Origin: an uncultured Rhodospirillales bacterium
GTDB taxonomy: Bacteria > Pseudomonadota > Alphaproteobacteria > CACIAM-22H2
NCBI GenBank assembly: GCA_937926175.1
Contig: CALANV010000048.1
Span: 1 to 50,191 of the forward strand
Direction of reading: 5' to 3'
Length of the DNA: 50,191 nt
This document shows positions 33,403 to 42,229 of the stretch, piece after piece (the stretch's first letter is position 1; every line of letters starts with the position of its first letter). A program made the translations under genes and the position numbers. A model generated the notes under the pieces. It did no database searches, was not told the origin of the DNA, and saw nothing but the letters and a program-made list of their open reading frames with translations.

Positions 33403-34383
33403 ATGAAGCGTCGCTTTTTTATTACGGGCGGGATGGCCCTTGCGCTCGGAGCGGCAATCCGTCCGGCATGCGCCAACGAAGCCGATTTCAGGACCTGGCT
33501 GCAAGGCGTGCAGCGCGAGGCTATCCAGCGGGGAATACCGGCCGAAATCGTGGCCGATGCCCTGGCGGACGTGACCCCCATTCCGCGCGTGCTGGAGCTT
33601 GACCGACGCCAGCCCGAAACGACGCTGACCTTCGACGAATACGTCTCGCGTGTCGTGACGCAAACTCGGATCGAGACGGGGCGCAGCCGGCTGCGCGAGC
33701 ACCGGGACTTGCTGGAACAGGTCAGACGCCGCTATGGCGTACAACCACGCTTCATCGTCGCACTGTGGGCGATCGAAACCGACTTCGGTCGCATCACCGG
33801 CAACTTCTCGGTCATTGGCGCCCTCGCGACGCTCGCCTATGACGGCCGACGCAGCGCCTTCTTCCGCGAGGAGCTGTTCAATGCGCTCAAAATCGTCGCG
33901 CGGGGCGACATCTCCGCAAAGGACATGCGCGGCTCCTGGGCCGGTGCGATGGGGCAGAGCCAGTTCATGCCGTCGAGTTTCCTCGCGTACGCCGTCGACT
34001 TTGACGGGGATGGACGCGCCGACATCTGGAACAGTCGGGCCGACGTGTTCGCCTCCATCGCCAATTACCTTGCAGCGGTCGGCTGGCGCAGCAACGAGAC
34101 GTGGGGGCGGGAGGTCCGGCTACCGGCCGACTTCGATCGCCAGCTCATCGACCACAACAAGGTTCAGAAGACACTGCGGGAATGGCAAGCGCTGGGCGTC
34201 CGGCGGGCCGATGGCAGCGATCTGCCGGCGCAGGATATCAGCGCGTCCCTGATCCAGCCCGGCGGGGCAGATGGACCTAGTTTTCTAATTTACAACAATT
34301 ACCGGGTTATCCTGCGGTGGAATCGTTCACTCTACTTCGCGACGGCGGTCGGGTTCCTTGCTGACCACTTTGACGATAGTTAA
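33403..34383 (+). CDS. Lytic murein transglycosylase, MltB/SLT_2 type
   Basis: The 326-residue protein has an N-terminal signal (residues 1-25, likely cut at ACA/N). It has the MltB-type catalytic core with E125 in LWAIETDFG, a GSWAGAMGQSQFMPSSF motif and a C-terminal NSRADVFASIANYLAAVGW. It cleaves the MurNAc-GlcNAc bond in peptidoglycan to 1,6-anhydroMurNAc ends. The classical lipobox of MltB is not present, so it may be soluble in the periplasm. It is followed by rlpA (36 nt), matching a common alphaproteobacterial gene order. Confidence 0.9.
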   Translation: MKRRFFITGGMALALGAAIRPACANEADFRTWLQGVQREAIQRGIPAEIVADALADVTPIPRVLELDRRQPETTLTFDEYVSRVVTQTRIETGRSRLREHRDLLEQVRRRYGVQPRFIVALWAIETDFGRITGNFSVIGALATLAYDGRRSAFFREELFNALKIVARGDISAKDMRGSWAGAMGQSQFMPSSFLAYAVDFDGDGRADIWNSRADVFASIANYLAAVGWRSNETWGREVRLPADFDRQLIDHNKVQKTLREWQALGVRRADGSDLPAQDISASLIQPGGADGPSFLIYNNYRVILRWNRSLYFATAVGFLADHFDDS

Positions 34384-34419
34384 TTTACGAAATATAGGTT
34401 GTAGGGAGGGGGATACTAG

Positions 34420-35595
34420 ATGCGGGGGGGCATGCGGCTGGCGCTGTCAGCCATATCGGCAGCTACGGCTGTGCTGCTGGGCGGATGCGCCGAAACGACG
34501 CTTGCCATCCACACCGCGAAACAGCTCACGCGTAACGAGACGCCCCCCCGCCAGGGGATCTACAAGGTCGGCGAGCCTTACCAGATCAACGGCGTCTGGT
34601 ACTACCCGGCAGAAGATTACGAATATGACGAGACGGGGATCGCCTCGTACTATGGTGGCGAAACGCGGGGTGTAAACTTCCACGGTCGCGTGACGGCGAA
34701 CGGGGAGATCTACGACATGAACGCCCTGACGGCGGCACATCAGACGCTGCCGATGCCCAGCCTCGTACGGGTCACCAACCTCGAGAACGGACGCTCGATC
34801 GTGCTGCGGGTCAATGATCGGGGCCCCTTCGTACGTGGCCGCATCATCGACGTCTCGCGACGGGCCGCACAGCTCCTGGGGTTCGAGAGTCAGGGCACGG
34901 CTCGGGTTCGGGTTCAGATTCTCGCGGAAGAAAGCCGGCGGCTGAAAGAAGCGATGCTGCGGGGCCAGGAAGACCCTTCCGAGATCCAGACCGTTGCTGC
35001 CGCGCCGCGCACCGCAGTTGCCAGCGACGCGCTGCCACCGCCGCCCGGTACTCGCGCAACAGGCAACGTCGGATCAGCCGCGCTACCGCCGCCTTCCGCG
35101 ATGTTCCCGCCGGCCCCGGAAACGTCTTTGACGTCGGCTGCAGCCGAGAAGCGCGCGCGGAGCAGGCCGCCACAGACCGTCGCGGCCCGCCCGGCGGCGC
35201 CGGTGGTGGCCGCCCCCTCGACCTCGACGTCCGCCACGGCGCCGGTAACACAACGTCAACTCCCTGCACCCCAGCCGGCACCCGTTCCGGCATCGACGGA
35301 GGTTGCGGCATTGCCCGTTGCTCAGCAGGCCGCGGCATCGCCCGTGGTTCTGCAGACGCCGATCAGCCCCACGAACATCTTCATCCAGGCGGGCGCCTTC
35401 GCGAACTACGACAATGCCTACCGGCTGAGCGTGCGCTTGTCGCGCTATGGCAAGGCCACCGTCACTCCCGTCAATGGCGGCGCACAGCAGCTCTATCGAG
35501 TACGCATCGGCCCGATCTCGACCGTCCAGGAGGCGGATTCATTGCTTGCCGAAGTGAGCTCGGTCGTACCGGAAGCCCGGATCGTCGTGGACTAG
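34420..35595 (+). CDS. rlpA: RlpA-family septal lipoprotein with SPOR domain
   Basis: The 391-residue protein has a lipoprotein signal ending LLGG/C23. The double-psi beta-barrel (about 70-165) contains IASYYGGETRGVNFHGR, LVRVTNLENGRSIVLRVNDRGPF and IIDVSRRAAQLLGF. An Ala/Pro-rich linker (200-305) leads to a SPOR domain (313-391; IFIQAGAFANYDNAYRL, then YRVRIGPI), which targets glycan-denuded septal peptidoglycan. RlpA proteins are lytic transglycosylases or septal ring factors. GGGAGGGGG precedes the ATG. It lies between the lytic transglycosylase and dacA. Confidence 0.9.
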   Translation: MRGGMRLALSAISAATAVLLGGCAETTLAIHTAKQLTRNETPPRQGIYKVGEPYQINGVWYYPAEDYEYDETGIASYYGGETRGVNFHGRVTANGEIYDMNALTAAHQTLPMPSLVRVTNLENGRSIVLRVNDRGPFVRGRIIDVSRRAAQLLGFESQGTARVRVQILAEESRRLKEAMLRGQEDPSEIQTVAAAPRTAVASDALPPPPGTRATGNVGSAALPPPSAMFPPAPETSLTSAAAEKRARSRPPQTVAARPAAPVVAAPSTSTSATAPVTQRQLPAPQPAPVPASTEVAALPVAQQAAASPVVLQTPISPTNIFIQAGAFANYDNAYRLSVRLSRYGKATVTPVNGGAQQLYRVRIGPISTVQEADSLLAEVSSVVPEARIVVD

Positions 35596-35708
35596 ACCAT
35601 GTCAGTTCCGTGCACATGCCAAAGTTCCGGCGCAATTCGTGATTAGGGAAAACGCGTGCGACTGGTGGTTGAGAGATCTATTGCGGCGCTCTTCAGATTT
35701 CAGAGCAG

Positions 35709-36956
35709 ATGATGCCCATGAAACCATCGCCCTTCCGATACGCGGCCTTGGTCGCCGCTGTATTGCTCCTCGGGATTTCCGGCCGGGTTCCGGACGCAGC
35801 AGCTCAGCAAGCCCAGCGCAATCCGGCGGAGCAGCCGAGGATCATCGCCGAAGAGGCTGGCGTTCAAACGCTTCAGACCACGGCACGCCAGGCGATCATT
35901 GTCGATTATCAGACCGACACCGTTCTCTTCGAGAAGAACGCCGACGAGCGCATGCCGCCGTCGTCGATGAGCAAGATCATGACCGCCTACCTGGTCTTCA
36001 AGGAGATCAAAGAGGGGCGGCTGTCGCTCACCGATACCCTGCCGGTCAGCGAGAAGGCGTGGCGTATGCAGGGGTCGAAGATGTTCGTCCCCCTGGGCGG
36101 GCGAGTGACGGTCGAGGATCTTCTCCGCGGCATGATCATTCAATCGGGCAACGATGCCTGCATTGTGCTGGCGGAAGGCATCGCCGGCAGCGAGGAGGCC
36201 TTTGCCGAACGGATGAACGAGGAGGCGCGGCGCCTCGGACTGAAGGACAGCAACTTCCGCAACGCGTCCGGCTGGCCTGACCCCGACCATTACATGACCG
36301 CGCGCGATCTGGCGATCCTCGCCAAGCGCCTGATCGACGATTTTCCCGAGTTCTACAAGTATTACAGCGAGAAGAGTTTCACGTACGGGGTCGACTCAAA
36401 AGGCACGCCGATCCGGCAGGGCAACCGGAACCCGCTGCTGTACAAGAACACGGGGGCCGACGGCATCAAGACCGGACACACGGAGGCCGCTGGCTACGGC
36501 CTGACTGCATCCGCGGTACGCGACGGCCGGCGGATCATCATGGTCTTGAATGGAATGCCCAGCATGCGCAATCGCGCCGAGGAAAGCGAACGGCTGCTCG
36601 ACTGGGCCTACCGGGAATTCGGCACGTACGGCCTGTTCAAGGCCGGCCAGGTCGTCGAAACCGCGGATGTCTGGCTCGGCGACAAGCCGACCGTTCAGCT
36701 CGTTGCGCCAAAGGACGTGCTCGTCACGATGCCGCGTCGCGCCCGCGCCCAGATGAAGGTAACGGTCGTGTACGATGCGCCGGTACCCGCGCCATTCACG
36801 AAGGGTACCGAACTTGGGAAACTGATCGTCACCGCGCCGGGTATCCAGACCGTAGAGGTTCCGTTGGTTGCCGACTCGGACGTCAATCAGCTCGGCTTCA
36901 CTGGGCGGATCGGCGCGGCGATCGGCTATCTGATTTGGGGTGCTGAAAGGAAGTGA
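35709..36956 (+). CDS. dacA: D-alanyl-D-alanine carboxypeptidase (PBP5/6 family)
   Basis: The 415-residue protein has a signal peptide (about 1-33), the SxxK active site (S86, K89 in PSSMSK), SGN (146-148) and KTG (254-256). It removes the terminal D-Ala from peptidoglycan pentapeptides. The C-terminal PBP5_C domain and final amphipathic segment (GRIGAAIGYLIWGAERK) fit membrane anchoring. Several ATGs cluster at the start (35709, 35712, 35718); the longest is given. The stop overlaps the tmk start codon by GTGA. Confidence 0.93.
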   Translation: MMPMKPSPFRYAALVAAVLLLGISGRVPDAAAQQAQRNPAEQPRIIAEEAGVQTLQTTARQAIIVDYQTDTVLFEKNADERMPPSSMSKIMTAYLVFKEIKEGRLSLTDTLPVSEKAWRMQGSKMFVPLGGRVTVEDLLRGMIIQSGNDACIVLAEGIAGSEEAFAERMNEEARRLGLKDSNFRNASGWPDPDHYMTARDLAILAKRLIDDFPEFYKYYSEKSFTYGVDSKGTPIRQGNRNPLLYKNTGADGIKTGHTEAAGYGLTASAVRDGRRIIMVLNGMPSMRNRAEESERLLDWAYREFGTYGLFKAGQVVETADVWLGDKPTVQLVAPKDVLVTMPRRARAQMKVTVVYDAPVPAPFTKGTELGKLIVTAPGIQTVEVPLVADSDVNQLGFTGRIGAAIGYLIWGAERK

Positions 36957-37627
36957 GCCATTCTGCGAGAGGTCGGGGCCGTTTCATCACGCTCGAGGGT
37001 GGTGAGGGGGCGGGGAAATCGACCCAGATCTCACGACTTGTGCGGGCGCTCACCGCGGCCGGCATCCCGGCTCGCGCGACGCGCGAGCCGGGCGGCGCGC
37101 CGGGCGCAGAGCTCATCCGCAAGCTGCTGGTCGAGGGAGAACCTGGGCGGTGGCGTCCGACGACGGAAGCGCTTCTCCACTTCGCCGCCCGGGTCGAGCA
37201 CCTCGACGATTTGGTATTTCCCGCGCTAGATGCCGGAGAATGGGTCGTCTGCGACCGGTTCGCGGATTCGACCATGGCCTACCAGGGATATGGGCATGGG
37301 CTCGATCGCACCGTGATCACGACGCTGTACCAAACCGTAATCGGTGATTTCGCGCCCGACCTTACGTTGATCCTGGATGTACCTGTCGAGATCGGACTTG
37401 CCCGTGCTGCGACACGTCGCAACGCTGAGACGCGTTACGAGCGCATGGATCATGGCTTCCACGAACGCGTTCGTCGGGGGTTTCTCGAGATTGCGCGGCA
37501 ATACCCCGCGCGTTGCGTCGTGATCGATGCAAACGGTCCGCCCGATGCCGTCACGGACAGCATTCTTGAGGTGGTGACGCAACGGCTTGGCGTCCAGCTG
37601 GGTGCCGCCGGTCAGCAGCCGGCATGA
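36953..37627 (+). CDS. tmk: Thymidylate kinase
   Basis: The 224-residue enzyme phosphorylates dTMP to dTDP. It has the P-loop EGGEGAGKST (15-24), DRF (101-103), the YQGYG substrate stretch and the LID segment RRNAETRYERMD. The start is GTG at 36953, overlapping the dacA stop (GTGA), preceded by GAAAGGAA. The holB gene follows after 6 nt, so this is a tight operon. Confidence 0.95.
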   Translation: MSHSARGRGRFITLEGGEGAGKSTQISRLVRALTAAGIPARATREPGGAPGAELIRKLLVEGEPGRWRPTTEALLHFAARVEHLDDLVFPALDAGEWVVCDRFADSTMAYQGYGHGLDRTVITTLYQTVIGDFAPDLTLILDVPVEIGLARAATRRNAETRYERMDHGFHERVRRGFLEIARQYPARCVVIDANGPPDAVTDSILEVVTQRLGVQLGAAGQQPA

Positions 37628-37633
37628 CATGCC

Positions 37634-38680
37634 ATGACCGAACCGACACCAACTGGGACCCCACCACGCGCGAATCCGCGCCTCGTCGGCCACGCGGCCG
37701 CGGAGCAGGCGATGCTTGGCGCCTGGCGGTCGGGTCGGATGCCTCACGCATGGCTCGTCGGCGGACCACGCGGTATCGGCAAGGCGACGCTCGCCTACCG
37801 CTTCGCCCGCTTCGTCCTCGCGCAAGGGCAGGGCACAGCAAGTCTGCCGGGCATGCCGGCGGATTCACTGGAAATTCCGGTTTCGGCCCCGGTCTTTCGC
37901 CGGGTGGCGGCGGGCAGTCACGCGGATTTGCTGTCACTGGAGCCGGGCATGCTCCATCCAGAAACGAATAAGCCGACGCAGGACATCGTCGTCGGCCATG
38001 TCCGCCGTGCGATCGATTTCCTCTTGAAAACGGCAGCGGAGGGCGGCTGGCGCGTCGTCGTCATCGACGAAGCGGAGGCAATGAACCGGAGCGCGGCCAA
38101 TGCGCTTCTCAAGATCCTCGAAGAGCCGCCGTCGAACTGTCTGCTCCTGCTCGTCAGCCATAACCCCGGCCGGCTTCTACCCACGATCCGGTCCCGATGC
38201 CGGCTCTTGACGCTTCAGCCGTTGACTCCCTCGGATGTCGATGCGCTCCTTGCCGAACTGCGCCCGACGCTCGACGCCAGCGAGCGCCAAATACTGGTCG
38301 AACTCGCCAACGGTTCGATCGGCCGTGCGCTGGAACTGGCGGACAGCGGCGGCGGCGAGCTTTTTCGGGAAGTCGACGGGCTGCTCGGCCGGTTGCCGGA
38401 CCTCGACGTGCCCGCCGCACATGCGTTTACCGACCGCTTCGTCCGTGCCGGCGAGGGGGCAGATGCGGGCTTCCGAATGGTCATGGAATTGATTGCGGAC
38501 TGGATCGAGAGGCGTCTCACGACCGGCCGAATCGCGGGACCACTCTGGTTCGACGCTCGTGACCGGGTTCGGCGGCTTGCGGGGCTCGCCGACGGCCTCA
38601 ACCTCGACCGCAAGCAAGTGCTTCTGGGCGCGTTGCTCGCCGTGCAGCGCGCCGCCGCTGCCGCCGTACGGCCGCGCTAA
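37634..38680 (+). CDS. holB: DNA polymerase III subunit delta'
   Basis: The 348-residue protein is the clamp-loader delta' subunit. It has a P-loop-like GGPRGIGKAT (43-52), VVIDEAEAMNRSAANALLKILEEPP (Walker B and the conserved ALLK segment) and RSRCRLL (the SRC motif). The zinc-binding cysteines of E. coli delta' are not seen, which is common in alphaproteobacteria. It lies between tmk and metG; the 81-bp gap to metG is longer and may carry an extra promoter. Confidence 0.93.
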   Translation: MTEPTPTGTPPRANPRLVGHAAAEQAMLGAWRSGRMPHAWLVGGPRGIGKATLAYRFARFVLAQGQGTASLPGMPADSLEIPVSAPVFRRVAAGSHADLLSLEPGMLHPETNKPTQDIVVGHVRRAIDFLLKTAAEGGWRVVVIDEAEAMNRSAANALLKILEEPPSNCLLLLVSHNPGRLLPTIRSRCRLLTLQPLTPSDVDALLAELRPTLDASERQILVELANGSIGRALELADSGGGELFREVDGLLGRLPDLDVPAAHAFTDRFVRAGEGADAGFRMVMELIADWIERRLTTGRIAGPLWFDARDRVRRLAGLADGLNLDRKQVLLGALLAVQRAAAAAVRPR

Positions 38681-38761
38681 GGCCCCCTGGCAGCCCGTTC
38701 GTATTCGGTAGCCAATTGCTCGGTCGTCGCCTAAATAAGGGACGCGAGCGGATAGCCCAGC

Positions 38762-40321
38762 ATGACCAAGACATATTACGTAACGACACCAATCTATTAT
38801 GTGAACGATCGGCCGCACCTGGGCCACGCGTATACCACCGTGGCCTGCGACGTCCTGGCGCGGTTCAAGCGCCTCGACGGCTACCGCGTGCACTTCCTGA
38901 CCGGCACCGACGAACATGGCCAAAAGGTCGAGAAGGCGGCAGCAGCGGCTGGGATCGATCCCCAGGCCTTCACCGACATGGTCTCCCAGAACTTTCGGGA
39001 CATGTGTCGGGCAATGGACATTTCCAATGATGATTTCATCCGTACGACCGAGCCGCGCCATATCCGCGCGTGTCAGGCGATCTGGCAGGCGCTGGAGCGC
39101 AACGGGGACATCTATCTCGGCAAGTACGCTGGTTGGTATGCGGTCCGGGACGAGGCGTTTTACGGCGAAGACGAACTGACCATCGGGCCGGACGGCAAGA
39201 GGCGCGCCCCAAGCGGTGCCGAGGTCGAATGGGTCGAAGAGCCGAGCTATTTCTTCCGGCTGTCGGCCTGGCAGGACCGGCTGCTGATGTTCTATGACGC
39301 CAATCCGGACTTCGTCGCACCGGCCAGCCGCCGCAACGAGGTCGTGAGCTTCGTCCGCCAAGGGCTTACGGATCTGTCAATTTCGCGAACGACCTTCAGC
39401 TGGGGCATCAAGGTGCCGAACGCGCCGGGCCACGTGATGTACGTGTGGCTGGACGCGCTTACGAACTACATCACGGCCATCGGCTACCCGGACACTGAAA
39501 ACGAAGCGTTTCGAACGTTCTGGCCGGCCGATCTTCACATGGTGGGGAAGGATATTCTCCGCTTCCACGCGGTCTATTGGCCGGCGTTCCTGATGGCTGC
39601 CGGCCTGCCGCCGCCGCGCCGCGTCTTTGCCCACGGCTGGTGGACCGTCGAAGGCCAGAAAATGTCGAAGTCGTTGGGCAATGTCGTCAGCCCCTACGAC
39701 ATCGTCGCAAAATATGGCTTGGACCCGGTTCGCTATTTCCTGCTGCGGGAGGTTCCGTTTGGCCAGGACGGCGATTTCTCGCAGCGTGCCATGGTCAACC
39801 GCCTCAACGGCGATCTTGCCAACGACTTCGGAAACTTGGCCCAACGCGTCCTGAGCTTCATACAGCGCAACGCGGGCGCGCAGGTTCCGGAGCCGGGCCC
39901 GTTCCAGGCGGCCGATGAACGCCTGCTCGGCGAAGCCCGGGGCTTGCTCCCGGTATTGCGCCGCGAATTGGACGAGCAGGCCTTCCACAAGGCACTCGAT
40001 GCGATCTGGCAGGTAGTCGGCGCCGCCAACCGCTATGTGGACGAACAGGCGCCATGGACACTCCGCAAGACCGACCCAGAGCGGATGAATACGGTCCTGT
40101 ACGTCCTGGCCGAGGTGCTAAGGCATCTCGGTATTCTCTGCCAGCCGTTCATGCCGGGCACGATGGGTCGGCTGCTCGATCAGCTCGCCGTCCCGGCGCA
40201 GGAGCGCCATTTCGCGGCTCTTGAGACGAACATGCTTAAGCCGGGAACCAAGCTGCCACCGCCGGTAGGAATCTTCCCGCGGTATGTCGAGGAGGGAGCG
40301 GCGAAGGGGGGCGGCGGCTGA
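38762..40321 (+). CDS. metG: Methionyl-tRNA synthetase
   Basis: The 519-residue class I synthetase has HLGH (19-22) and KMSKS (300-304) with the surrounding VEGQ/LGNVV context. It charges initiator and elongator tRNA-Met. It ends without the C-terminal EMAP-type dimerisation domain, as is usual for the shorter alphaproteobacterial form. The stop TGA overlaps the tatD ATG by one base. Confidence 0.96.
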   Translation: MTKTYYVTTPIYYVNDRPHLGHAYTTVACDVLARFKRLDGYRVHFLTGTDEHGQKVEKAAAAAGIDPQAFTDMVSQNFRDMCRAMDISNDDFIRTTEPRHIRACQAIWQALERNGDIYLGKYAGWYAVRDEAFYGEDELTIGPDGKRRAPSGAEVEWVEEPSYFFRLSAWQDRLLMFYDANPDFVAPASRRNEVVSFVRQGLTDLSISRTTFSWGIKVPNAPGHVMYVWLDALTNYITAIGYPDTENEAFRTFWPADLHMVGKDILRFHAVYWPAFLMAAGLPPPRRVFAHGWWTVEGQKMSKSLGNVVSPYDIVAKYGLDPVRYFLLREVPFGQDGDFSQRAMVNRLNGDLANDFGNLAQRVLSFIQRNAGAQVPEPGPFQAADERLLGEARGLLPVLRRELDEQAFHKALDAIWQVVGAANRYVDEQAPWTLRKTDPERMNTVLYVLAEVLRHLGILCQPFMPGTMGRLLDQLAVPAQERHFAALETNMLKPGTKLPPPVGIFPRYVEEGAAKGGGG

Positions 40322-41109
40322 TGCTGGTCGACAGCCATTGCCATCTCGACTACCCGCCGCTGGCCGAGGATCTGAACGGCGTGCTGGCCAGGGCAGGGCA
40401 AGCCGGTGTCACGCATATGCTGACAATCGGCACCAAGTTGCGCGACTTTCCGCGCGTCCGCGCGCTTGCCGACCAGCACCCGAACGTTTTCTGCTCCGTC
40501 GGCATCCATCCTCACGAGGCGGAGAACGAGGCGGCCGATGTGACGCGCCTTGTCGAACTGACCGCACACCCGAAGGTGATCGGCATCGGTGAGACCGGGC
40601 TGGATTACTATTACGACAAGAGTCCGCGCGAGAAGCAGCAGGCGAATTTCCGCGCCCACATCCGGGCGGCACAGCAGTCCGGCCTGCCGTTGATCGTGCA
40701 TACCCGCGATGCGGACGACGACACGGCAAGGCTCCTGGCCGAAGCGACAAACGAGGGGCCACCGGTCCGTGGCGTCCTTCACTGCTTCACGTCTTCGCGC
40801 TGGCTGGCCGAGCGGGCCATCGAGCTCGGCTTCTATATCTCTATCTCCGGAATTATCACGTTCAAGAACGCAGAAACACTGCGTGAGACCGTACGGGCGC
40901 TGCCGATCGAACGCCTTCTCGTCGAGACGGACTCGCCGTATCTGGCGCCGGTTCCAATGCGCGGCAAGCCCTGCGAGCCGGCGTATGTCGCTTATACCGC
41001 GGCGAAAGTCGCCGAGCTCAAGGGCATCTCGGTCGACGAGCTCGCACGGCACACAACGGCGAATTTCTTCACGCTTTTCCAGCGCGCACGGACGGCCCAA
41101 CCGGCATGA
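40321..41109 (+). CDS. TatD-family metal-dependent hydrolase
   Basis: The 262-residue TIM-barrel hydrolase has the N-terminal metal motif VDSHCHLD (H6, H8), the glutamate motif GETGLDYYY, PLIVHTRDAD and the final metal aspartate in VETDSPYLAPVP. TatD proteins are deoxyribonuclease-like; the physiological substrate is debated. It overlaps metG by one base and the next MBL gene by ATGA. Confidence 0.93.
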   Translation: MLVDSHCHLDYPPLAEDLNGVLARAGQAGVTHMLTIGTKLRDFPRVRALADQHPNVFCSVGIHPHEAENEAADVTRLVELTAHPKVIGIGETGLDYYYDKSPREKQQANFRAHIRAAQQSGLPLIVHTRDADDDTARLLAEATNEGPPVRGVLHCFTSSRWLAERAIELGFYISISGIITFKNAETLRETVRALPIERLLVETDSPYLAPVPMRGKPCEPAYVAYTAAKVAELKGISVDELARHTTANFFTLFQRARTAQPA

Positions 41110-41879
41110 AAATCACGATTCTCGGCTGCGGCGGGTCCGGTGGCGTACCGTTGATCGGCTGCAAATGTCCGGTGTGCACGTCATCCGATCCGCGCAACAA
41201 GCGTACGCGGTGCTCGATCATGGTCGAGGTCGGCTCCACCAGGCTTCTGGTCGATGCCGCGCCGGACCTTCGACAGCAGTTCCTGGCGAACGGCTTCTCC
41301 GAGGTCGATGCGGTCATTCTGACGCATGCCCATGCCGACCACCTGCACGGCATCGACGATCTGAGGTCGGTCAATTACCATAGGAACGCACCGCTCGATG
41401 TCTGGGCCACTGCAGGTACGCTCGCGGAGGCGCAGCGGCGGTTCAGCTATGCGTTCAATCCGCCGCGCCACGTGGAGGGGATCTGGTACGCGCCGTCATT
41501 GCGCCCGCGCGAGATCACGGGCGCGTTCCAGATCGGCGACGTGATGGTCCAGCCGTTCGAGCAGAACCATGGCCGGGATCGCGACCCGACCTTGGGGCTG
41601 CGCTTCGGGCCGTTCGCATATTCCACGGACGTCAAGGAGATGCCGGAAGCCGCTTTTGCGGTCCTTGAAGGCGTCGAAGTCTGGGTAGTCGACTGCCTTC
41701 AGGAGAAGCCGAACATCGCGCACAGCGATCTTGAACAGACGCTGTCCTGGGTCCGCCGTGTGGGACCGAAGCGCGCCGTTCTCACGCACATGAACCACAC
41801 GGTGGATTATGCGACCTGGAAGGCGAAACTGCCACAGGGCGTGGAGCCGGCTTACGACGGCATGGTAATCGAAATCTAA
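41106..41879 (+). CDS. PhnP-like MBL-fold metallohydrolase
   Basis: The 257-residue protein has a zinc-site-like cysteine cluster (GCKCPVCTSSDPRNKRTRCS) near the N-terminus, as in PhnP cyclic phosphodiesterases, and the HAHADH metal motif followed by LHGIDDLR. The C-terminal LTHMNHTVDY supplies a further histidine pair. It is the last gene of the rlpA-to-tatD operon, overlapping tatD by ATGA. The substrate is probably a cyclic nucleotide-type or phosphodiester compound. Confidence 0.88.
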   Translation: MKITILGCGGSGGVPLIGCKCPVCTSSDPRNKRTRCSIMVEVGSTRLLVDAAPDLRQQFLANGFSEVDAVILTHAHADHLHGIDDLRSVNYHRNAPLDVWATAGTLAEAQRRFSYAFNPPRHVEGIWYAPSLRPREITGAFQIGDVMVQPFEQNHGRDRDPTLGLRFGPFAYSTDVKEMPEAAFAVLEGVEVWVVDCLQEKPNIAHSDLEQTLSWVRRVGPKRAVLTHMNHTVDYATWKAKLPQGVEPAYDGMVIEI

Positions 41880-42229
41880 GGCCCGAAATGGGGTCGGATT
41901 CGACGCAGTCGGGGTTGCGTATCGGTGTCCGCCGATGATTTTCGATAATGTATATTATGCGATAATTATGTCTACCAGAACGGCCGTCCGGATCGCAGCC
42001 CCATGACGCTTTCTTCTTCTTCCCCGTTCCGGACCCCGCCACAAACGACGAATTCGTCTGTCGTCGTAAGCCCGACCGGGGTCAACACAGAGTGTGGCTT
42101 GTTGGAATCTCGCTGCCGGATGCGACCCACGCCCACGGGCCATCAAGGCAGCCCCTTCGGCAACGATTGCCGATGTAACTTCGTCCGGCGCTCGTTGCCG
42201 GCGACGTGAATTTGACCTGAGCCCGTCAC
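41880..42229. other. Intergenic region with an AT-rich cluster of inverted half-sites
   Basis: This 350-bp gap between the MBL gene and cheZ (minus, convergent) holds no convincing gene; short open frames are Ser/Thr/Pro-rich without a ribosome-binding site. Its striking part is an AT island at 41943-41970 with overlapping ATAAT/ATTAT repeats. Confidence 0.5.
41943..41970. promoter_or_regulatory. Overlapping AT-rich inverted repeats (possible operator or promoter)
   Basis: Half-sites ATAAT (41945), ATTAT (41954) and ATAAT (41962) are arranged as two overlapping inverted repeats: ATAAT-gtat-ATTAT and ATTAT-gcg-ATAAT. CGATAAT occurs twice. It stands out in GC-rich DNA, but no gene starts next to it. 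Confidence 0.3.

Noticed and set aside
42003..42209. 68-codon open frame after the MBL gene
   Set aside because: Ser/Thr/Pro-rich, no ribosome-binding site, no family similarity.
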